A stretch of 57,783 bases of DNA from assembly GCA_003211535.1 (NCBI GenBank), contig QCSJ01000004.1:1-57783 (forward strand). Direction: 5' to 3'. This stretch comes from Synechococcus sp. AG-670-A05. Lineage in GTDB: Bacteria; Cyanobacteriota; Cyanobacteriia; PCC-6307; Cyanobiaceae. The notes under the pieces were generated by a model. It saw nothing but the letters and a program-made list of their open reading frames with translations, searched no databases and was not told the origin of the DNA. Shown in pieces: positions 51,378 through 57,783 of this stretch. The position numbers were made by a program, and so were the translations under genes. Position 1 is the stretch's first letter. The number at the start of each line of letters is the position of its first letter.

Positions 51378-51609
51378 TCCAGAAACTTCAGCGTGCTGCC
51401 AATCTGATCCTTCAGCACCCTTGAGCCGCTGTTGGTGCGCTTACCACAGAGTCCCTTGCTGTCGTGCTGTTGACTAGGGGAGCTATGGACCGGTGCAAGC
51501 AATCTCACTCCGGTGATCGACCCTCGTTGATGTAGCTCCTTAAGTAGTTTGAGTCCGACGAGGATGCCATGCCAACGCCGGTTTTAAATCACAACGGGCA
51601 CCAGGCACA

Positions 51610-52219
51610 TTGTCTTGGACTTCGCCCCTGGCGCGGCAGTGCAATGGGATAAATCAGGATTTGCGCGCACGGCTGGACAACCTGAAGCGCACCAGTGGTT
51701 CCTGGCGAACCACGGTGCCCATTCACCCGACCAATTACGGCGCGCGCATCTCTAAGGATTCAAAAGGTGCTCCCTTGGACCCATCACCGCGGGTGGTGGT
51801 GATGCACGAAACCGTCTATTCATTGACATCAGCGATTAACACGTTCCAGACACCTCATCCGATGGATGAAGACCAAGCGAGTTATCACACTCTGATCGGA
51901 CTGGATGGTCAGTTTGTTGACACCGTTGACCCTTTCAAACGGGCCTTTGCCGCAAGCAATTCTGCGTTGCTTGGGGAATGGGCTGTCTCCAACCCCCGCC
52001 CGTTGGGCTCTTTTAACGATTTTGCTCTGCACGTCAGCCTGGAAACTTCCGAGAGCGGTGCTAGTGATGCGTCCCAGCACACGGGTACACCTCGCGTAAG
52101 TACGACGACCTCCCCATCGTCATATCGATCTCGGCGTTGAACGGTAAGCCCTTCGCAGCTTCAACTGGGCATCGCTGCAGTACCGGTTAACTGCTTTCGT
52201 TGACCTTTGTGCGTACTGA
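51610..52219 (+). pseudogene. N-acetylmuramoyl-L-alanine amidase relic (Amidase_2/AmpD-like)
   Basis: VPIHPTNYGARI...DPSPRVVVMHETVYSLTSAINTFQTPHPMDEDQASYHTLIGLDGQFVD then frame change to HTGYTSRKYDDLPIVIS and another to HIDLGVER*ALRSFNWASLQYRLTAFVDLCAY*. Confidence 0.8.
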
Positions 52220-52321
52220 CGTGCAAGCCAGAGCAATCACATTCACACATCAATCCAATCCGCTCCAGACACGTTATGTGAACGAACTCTCAGTACGGTT
52301 TGGTTAGTTGATTTGACGCCC

Positions 52322-52423
52322 ATGGCATCGAATGCTCTGCTCTCGGCTGGCCTTGCCGCTGTAGCCCTGGCAGTTCTAAGTTCCAATGCTGTTGCTCACG
52401 CCCACAACGTCCACCACCACTGA
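52322..52423 (+). CDS. His-rich secreted micropeptide, or N-terminal remnant of a longer His-rich protein
   Basis: MASNALLSAGLAAVALAVLSSNAVAHAHNVHHH*; signal peptide with AHA-like cleavage; His codons continue past the stop (HSHHH*H*). Confidence 0.5.
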   Translation: MASNALLSAGLAAVALAVLSSNAVAHAHNVHHH

Positions 52424-52640
52424 CATAGCCATCATCACTAACATTAATCAGTAAAAAAATAGAGGCCTAGAACAAGGGTTATCGCAAGGGTTACAAACAC
52501 ATCGTACGCTTCGCTGGCACGCCCTTGATTCGAGTAGTTCCACCTCCGTACCGACCTGTCATCTCCGAGTGCACCGCCGAATTGTGGTGACGCCCCATCA
52601 CTATTGGTTGAATGTCGAGCTTGGCGTCCACTTCTGAGGC

Positions 52641-53414
52641 TCAGAGTAGAAGAAAGGGCTCGCTGCGATTTGAGCTGTAGATCAGTCCATGGAGCTCAGG
52701 GTCCTGCATGTAGCTCATGATGCGGCTGGGGTAATCCAACTTTCCGTTGTGGAGATAGGCCAAAGTGGCGATTGCTTTGGCATCGCTGTAAGAGCTGCTG
52801 GCATCAAGTCGTCGATCCGTGGAAATTCCCAGCTCCTGCTTCAGACGACTCATCTTTCCCACGAGCAACAGAACACTCACCTGCGGATCCAACAGCTGAT
52901 TCCTGGCCCAGGCGATCTCATTGGCGTTGGGATTAGCCGGCAGAAGCCCCTGGTGAATCAGTTCGGTGATGGCCAGTTGCGCCGGTCCATGGGTCTTTAC
53001 TAGTCCGGAATGAGCGATGAACGGAAGACTTTCCCCTGGCTTGGAGTGTTGAATTTCGTCAAACAGGATGGCTGTCACCAGCATCGGATTGATCCGATGC
53101 TGGTGAGACGCTCTCACGATCACCGGTTTGAGCTGTCTGAGTTGATCTAGGGTCAGGTCGCGAAGGGGCTGGAGCTGGTCAATACCTCGGGTAAACAGTT
53201 GCGCCAGCGTCGTCTGAGGGCCATGGACCCCGAACCGTTGCTGCAGCAGCTGCAGTTCCTTGGGCGAGAAGACTGATGGATCAGACCGTTCATCCATCTC
53301 ACTCAGCTGGTCCATCACCATCCGCTTCTCAATCGGCGGCTTGGATGCCGATGGAGGGAAAACAAGGGCCAGTACCAAGACCAGGACTCCACTGCGCTTC
53401 AGGAGTTCACGCAT
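52641..53414 (-). CDS. Secreted protein, possibly lysozyme-fold/DUF1402-like
   Basis: Signal peptide MRELLKRSGVLVLVLALVFPPSASK; HQHRINPMLVTAILFDEIQHSKPGE and SYSDAKAIATLAYLHNGKLDYPSRIMSYM. Confidence 0.6.
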   Translation of the reverse strand: MRELLKRSGVLVLVLALVFPPSASKPPIEKRMVMDQLSEMDERSDPSVFSPKELQLLQQRFGVHGPQTTLAQLFTRGIDQLQPLRDLTLDQLRQLKPVIVRASHQHRINPMLVTAILFDEIQHSKPGESLPFIAHSGLVKTHGPAQLAITELIHQGLLPANPNANEIAWARNQLLDPQVSVLLLVGKMSRLKQELGISTDRRLDASSSYSDAKAIATLAYLHNGKLDYPSRIMSYMQDPELHGLIYSSNRSEPFLLL

Positions 53415-53530
53415 GGATTAGACCCAAGATTCTGTTTAGATCAGCACCGAAACTAACCGGGGTGTCCCAAGAGATGGGCATGCCGAGACGATCCTGGATA
53501 CCTTCGGGCGGTGTGAACCATCAGGGCCCG

Positions 53531-55129
53531 ATGAGCTTCCCGGATTTCAGCGCCAGTGACGCTCAGATTCAATGGCAGCGATTCTGTGACCTCCTCTGGT
53601 ATCACGAGGATCTCGGCATCTGGTTGGACATCAGCCGTATGCATGTCAATCCAGCTCACCTCGAGAAGCTGCAAACGGGATTCGACAAGGCTTTTTCGGC
53701 CATGGCAGAACTCGAAGCCGGTGCGATCGCCAATCCTGATGAGCAGCGCCAGGTGGGGCACTACTGGCTGCGTTCCCCGCAACTTGCACCCAGTGAAACG
53801 GTGCGTGATCACATCGCTGCGGAAATCGATCGGATCGAAAAGTTCGGTCGGGATGTGCTCAGTGGCGTCATCAAGTCGCCCGGTGGGCAACCGTTCTCCG
53901 ACGTTCTCTGGATCGGCATCGGTGGGAGCGGTCTAGGCCCCCTGTTGATGATCAAAGCCCTCCAGAATCATGGCGCTGGGCTGCCGTTTCACTTCTTTGA
54001 CAACGTTGATCCCAACGGCATGAGTGCTGTTTTGGCGGCTCTTGACGATCGCCTGGACACCACTCTGGTCGTCACTGTGAGCAAGTCCGGCGGCACCCCC
54101 GAGCCGCACTTAGGAATGGAGCAGGCGCGTTATCGCCTTGAAGCCCGTGGTGGCCGCTGGGCCGCTCAGGCCGTTGCCATCACCATGCTCGACAGCAAGC
54201 TCGATCGAGAAGCGATACAGGACGGTTGGCTCAAACGCTTCGACATGTTCGATTGGGTAGGAGGCCGAACCAGCATCACTAGCGCTGTGGGCCTGTTGCC
54301 CGGTTCTCTCATCGGTGCTGACATCCGCGATTTCCTGGCCGGGGCTGCACAGATGGACGATGCGACCCGTCTGGCAGATCTGCGACGTAATCCAGCCGCC
54401 CTCATGTCGGCCTCATGGTTTGTCGCTGGAGAAGGTAAGGGTCTCCGAGACATGGTAGTGCTCCCGTACCGCGATCGTCTCGAGGTTTTTAGCCGCTACC
54501 TGCAGCAGTTGGTGATGGAATCCCTCGGAAAGCGTCTTGACCGTGACGGGAACCAGGTGAATCAGGGTATAGCCGTTTACGGCAACAAGGGCTCCACAGA
54601 CCAGCATGCGTATGTGCAGCAACTCCGGGACGGCGTTGACAACTTCTTCGCCACATTCATCGAGGTCCTTGAGGATGTTGCCGATGTCCCGGTGATCAAG
54701 GACGAATGTCCTGGTGATTTTCTCGATGGTTTCCTGCAGGGAACACGGTCAGCCCTTACGGAAGGAGGGCGCCAAAGCTTGAGCATCAGTATGCGTCGCT
54801 TTGATGCCCGTCGTCTTGGTGCCCTGATTGCCCTGTTCGAGCGTGCTGTGAGCTTCTACGGGGATCTGGTAAATATCAACGCTTATCACCAGCCTGGTGT
54901 TGAAGCGGGCAAGAAAGCTGCAGCGGCAATCCTCGATCTCCAAAGCAGGGTCGAGGACGTTCTTCAGGATGGTGCGTCACGCTCGATCAGCGAAATCCGT
55001 CAGGCCGTCGATGATGGAAACGATGAATCCATTTTCTGGATTATGCGTCACCTGACTGGTAACGATCGTGGCTACCGGGCCGAAGGAGACTGGGCTAATC
55101 CGGTCAGCATGCGGTTCAGCCGCAGCTGA
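53531..55129 (+). CDS. pgi: Glucose-6-phosphate isomerase
   Basis: DVLWIGIGGSGLGPLLMIKAL; VVTVSKSGGTPEPHLG; GGRTSITSAVGLLPGSLIG; start at MSFPDFSASD preferred over upstream track start. Confidence 0.95.
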   Translation: MSFPDFSASDAQIQWQRFCDLLWYHEDLGIWLDISRMHVNPAHLEKLQTGFDKAFSAMAELEAGAIANPDEQRQVGHYWLRSPQLAPSETVRDHIAAEIDRIEKFGRDVLSGVIKSPGGQPFSDVLWIGIGGSGLGPLLMIKALQNHGAGLPFHFFDNVDPNGMSAVLAALDDRLDTTLVVTVSKSGGTPEPHLGMEQARYRLEARGGRWAAQAVAITMLDSKLDREAIQDGWLKRFDMFDWVGGRTSITSAVGLLPGSLIGADIRDFLAGAAQMDDATRLADLRRNPAALMSASWFVAGEGKGLRDMVVLPYRDRLEVFSRYLQQLVMESLGKRLDRDGNQVNQGIAVYGNKGSTDQHAYVQQLRDGVDNFFATFIEVLEDVADVPVIKDECPGDFLDGFLQGTRSALTEGGRQSLSISMRRFDARRLGALIALFERAVSFYGDLVNINAYHQPGVEAGKKAAAAILDLQSRVEDVLQDGASRSISEIRQAVDDGNDESIFWIMRHLTGNDRGYRAEGDWANPVSMRFSRS

Positions 55130-57703
55130 TCAAGGCACAAAATTAACCAACTTCCCCGGCACAACGATCACGCGTCGGGGTGTTTGTCCCTCCAGCCATT
55201 TCGCTGCAACATCACTGGCCAATGCCAAGGCCTCCAGCTGTGCTTTGTCAGCGTCAGCGGGAACCTGAATCGTTCCCCTGACCTTGCCTTTGATCTGAAT
55301 CACAAGGTCTACCGAGTCCTGAATCAGCGCGCTGGGATCCAGCTCTGGCCAACCGACGCGGTGCACGCTGGTCGTGCCACCGAGCTGATGCCAAAGCTCT
55401 TCGGCAAGATGAGGCGCGAAGGGAGCCAGAAGTCTCAGCAGTGTTGAAAGGGCTTCCTTCAGCACCGAGGTGCTTAGTTCAGCAACACCTACGGACGTGA
55501 TCGCATTGGTGAGCTTCATTAGCTCCGCGATAGCCGTGTTCAACTGAATCTCGTCTTCAAGGTCCTCACTCACCGCTTCGATGGCCAGGTGGGTAGCCCG
55601 TCGGACCGTGGTGTCGCTCTCGGGCAGTGGCTCAGGGCGCTCCTCCGGTTTAAGGCTTTCGATACGCGTGCTGGCTGATTCCACCAGTCGCCAGATCCGC
55701 TGAAGGAAACGGAACTGACCCTCCACATCAGCGTCATCCCACTCGAGATCCTTCTCGGGCGGCGCTTTGAACAAAATAAACATGCGAGCGGTGTCGGCGC
55801 CGTAGCGATCGATTACAGCCGAGGGATCAACGCCGTTGTACTTCGACTTCGACATCTTTTCGAAGAGCACCTCTAGTGGTTCTCCACTGGTGGGATCTGC
55901 CGGAGACTCAGGATCGCCAACATCTGCCGGAGCAACGTATTTTCCGGTGCTTGGATTGCGGTAGGTGGTGCCCTGAACCATCCCCTGGGTTAGGAGACGG
56001 TCAAAGGGTTCAGCCACATCAATCAAGCCCCGATCCCTTAATGCCTTGGTAAAAAAGCGGGCATAAAGGAGATGTAGGATGGCGTGTTCAATCCCACCGA
56101 CATACTGCTGGACGGGCAACCAGCGGTTGACGGCCTCACGGCTGAAGGGCAATTCCGTGTTGTGGGGATCGGCGAAACGGAGGAAATACCAGGACGAGCA
56201 CATGAAGGTGTCCATCGTGTCGGTTTCGCGCTTAGCCGGTTCGCCACAAGTGGGACAGGGGACGTTGACCCAATCCTCTTGTTGATCAAGGGGCGATCCG
56301 CCCTTGCCGGAGAGGTCAATTCCGCGGGGAAGTTCCACCGGTAGTTCATCGCGCGGGACTGGCACGGAACCGCAGCTGGGGCAGTGAATGATCGGAATCG
56401 GACAGCCCCAGTAGCGCTGTCGTGAGATCAACCAGTCGCGGAGCCGATAGGTGACCTTCGCCTCTGCCCATCCCTGTTGCTCTCCACGGCGCGTGATTCG
56501 CTCCTTGGCTTCGATGGAATTCAAACCATCAAACTCACCGGAATGGATCAGCACACCGCTTTCCGTCCATGCCTCTCCCTCCGCGATCGAAGCGGCAGCC
56601 CCTTCTGCATCAATCACCTGTTGGACGGGTAACCCGTAGCTCTGTGCAAAGCGACGATCTCGCTGGTCATGGGCAGGGACACCCATCACGGCTCCAGTGC
56701 CGTAATCAGCCAACACGTAGTCAGCGATCCAAATCGGCAAAAGCTTGCCGTTGATAGGGTTGAGAGCGGTGGCGCCGGTGAAGACCCCGCGCTTTGGGCC
56801 ATCGTCGCTGGTGCGCTCTTGAGCACTGAGCCGAGCCACCTCTGCCTGAAAGGCCTGGATCGATTCTTGTCGATCCTCTGTCGTCAGGTTCTCCACCATC
56901 GGATGGTCCGGAGCGAGAACCACGTAACTGGCGCCGGCCAGGGTGTCCGGCCTTGTGGTGAACGCAGTGATTATTGTGCCGGACCCGGAGGAAAGCTGAA
57001 ACCGGATCAGGGCACCCTCTGAGCGACCGATCCAGTTGGCCTGCATGGTGCGAACGCGTTCCGGCCAGCCACTGAGTTGATCTAGGTCTCCTAGCAGGGC
57101 CTCGGCGTACTGCGTGATCCGCAGAAACCATTGATTCAGCTGTCTTTGCTCCACCAACGCACCGGATCGCCATGAACGTCCGTCGGCATCTACCTGCTCA
57201 TTGGCCAGAACGGTCTGATCCACTGGATCCCAGTTGACCGTTGCGTTCTTCCTGTAAGCCAGACCGCCATCGAACAGTTCCAGAAACAACCACTGGGTCC
57301 AGCGGTAGTAATCGCCGTGGCAGGTGGCCTGTTCGCGGTCCCAGTCGATCGACAACCCGAGACGATCCAACTGGGAACGCATCTGATCAATGTTGCGATC
57401 GGTCCAATCACCTGGATCAACATTGCGTTCAATCGCGGCATTTTCGGCGGGCAAACCAAAGGCGTCCCATCCCATCGGATGCAGCACAGCGCGGCCGCGC
57501 ATGCGTTGCATCCGGGCGATCACATCGGTGATGACGTAATTACGCACATGACCCATATGCAGCGTTCCCGAGGGGTAAGGAAACATCGAAAGGGCATAGA
57601 ACCCCTTTCCTTCCCTCGGCTCCGGGGTGATATCAAACCCCTCTGATCGCCAGGTCGTTTGCCAGCGCTGTTCAAGATCCGCAGGCGAGTAACGGCTGTT
57701 CAC
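55130..57703 (-). CDS. leuS: Leucyl-tRNA synthetase
   Basis: [55 protein letters not shown] (KMSKS). Confidence 0.98.
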   Translation of the reverse strand: MNSRYSPADLEQRWQTTWRSEGFDITPEPREGKGFYALSMFPYPSGTLHMGHVRNYVITDVIARMQRMRGRAVLHPMGWDAFGLPAENAAIERNVDPGDWTDRNIDQMRSQLDRLGLSIDWDREQATCHGDYYRWTQWLFLELFDGGLAYRKNATVNWDPVDQTVLANEQVDADGRSWRSGALVEQRQLNQWFLRITQYAEALLGDLDQLSGWPERVRTMQANWIGRSEGALIRFQLSSGSGTIITAFTTRPDTLAGASYVVLAPDHPMVENLTTEDRQESIQAFQAEVARLSAQERTSDDGPKRGVFTGATALNPINGKLLPIWIADYVLADYGTGAVMGVPAHDQRDRRFAQSYGLPVQQVIDAEGAAASIAEGEAWTESGVLIHSGEFDGLNSIEAKERITRRGEQQGWAEAKVTYRLRDWLISRQRYWGCPIPIIHCPSCGSVPVPRDELPVELPRGIDLSGKGGSPLDQQEDWVNVPCPTCGEPAKRETDTMDTFMCSSWYFLRFADPHNTELPFSREAVNRWLPVQQYVGGIEHAILHLLYARFFTKALRDRGLIDVAEPFDRLLTQGMVQGTTYRNPSTGKYVAPADVGDPESPADPTSGEPLEVLFEKMSKSKYNGVDPSAVIDRYGADTARMFILFKAPPEKDLEWDDADVEGQFRFLQRIWRLVESASTRIESLKPEERPEPLPESDTTVRRATHLAIEAVSEDLEDEIQLNTAIAELMKLTNAITSVGVAELSTSVLKEALSTLLRLLAPFAPHLAEELWHQLGGTTSVHRVGWPELDPSALIQDSVDLVIQIKGKVRGTIQVPADADKAQLEALALASDVAAKWLEGQTPRRVIVVPGKLVNFVP

Positions 57704-57783
57704 GGTCGACGGGATGTCGGCAAGGCTGCGATCGTGTCACATCCGGTGGTTTCAACCGGGGTGACATCTAACCCCTCTGATTG

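Noticed and set aside
1-57783. CRISPR arrays or IS elements
   Set aside because: No regularly spaced direct repeats and no transposase motifs were seen in the ORFs; a computed repeat scan would be needed to exclude small elements.

Overview
This window looks like a marine Synechococcus-type cyanobacterial chromosome. It is dense and mostly housekeeping or photosynthesis content, with no phage cluster, IS element or CRISPR array seen. Recognisable blocks are: nadA (5' end); clpS-petN; thf1/clpP; ftsH; pyk; ilvA; dxs; psaK with DUF3593/DUF2499; a glucosylglycerol synthesis/uptake operon (ggpS-ggtBCDA); prxQ-rpmB-htpG-ferredoxin-hisZ; tRNA-Ser(GGA); pstCAB; dnaK3-dnaJ3-DUF3110; murQ/mtnP; ribBA/argC; purN; pgi; and leuS. 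Features absent from the supplied ORF track but supported by reading the sequence are: 6S RNA (ssaA) directly downstream of purK; petN; a 44-aa single-TM small ORF after petN; a DUF2256 zinc-ribbon ORF overlapping the clpP stop by ATGA; a multiply disrupted pstS/sphX pseudogene at ~24.9-25.9 kb; a frameshifted N-acetylmuramoyl-L-alanine amidase relic at ~51.6-52.2 kb; and a His-rich secreted micro-ORF relic at ~52.3 kb. The first metallophosphoesterase gene has no ATG/GTG/TTG upstream of its GDLHG motif. I found no convincing wholly new multi-gene system. The best candidates for new biology are the small ORFs, the paired DUF2499/DUF3593 genes, the lambda-endolysin-like secreted lysozyme, and the AT-rich convergent gap at 11.4-11.8 kb.
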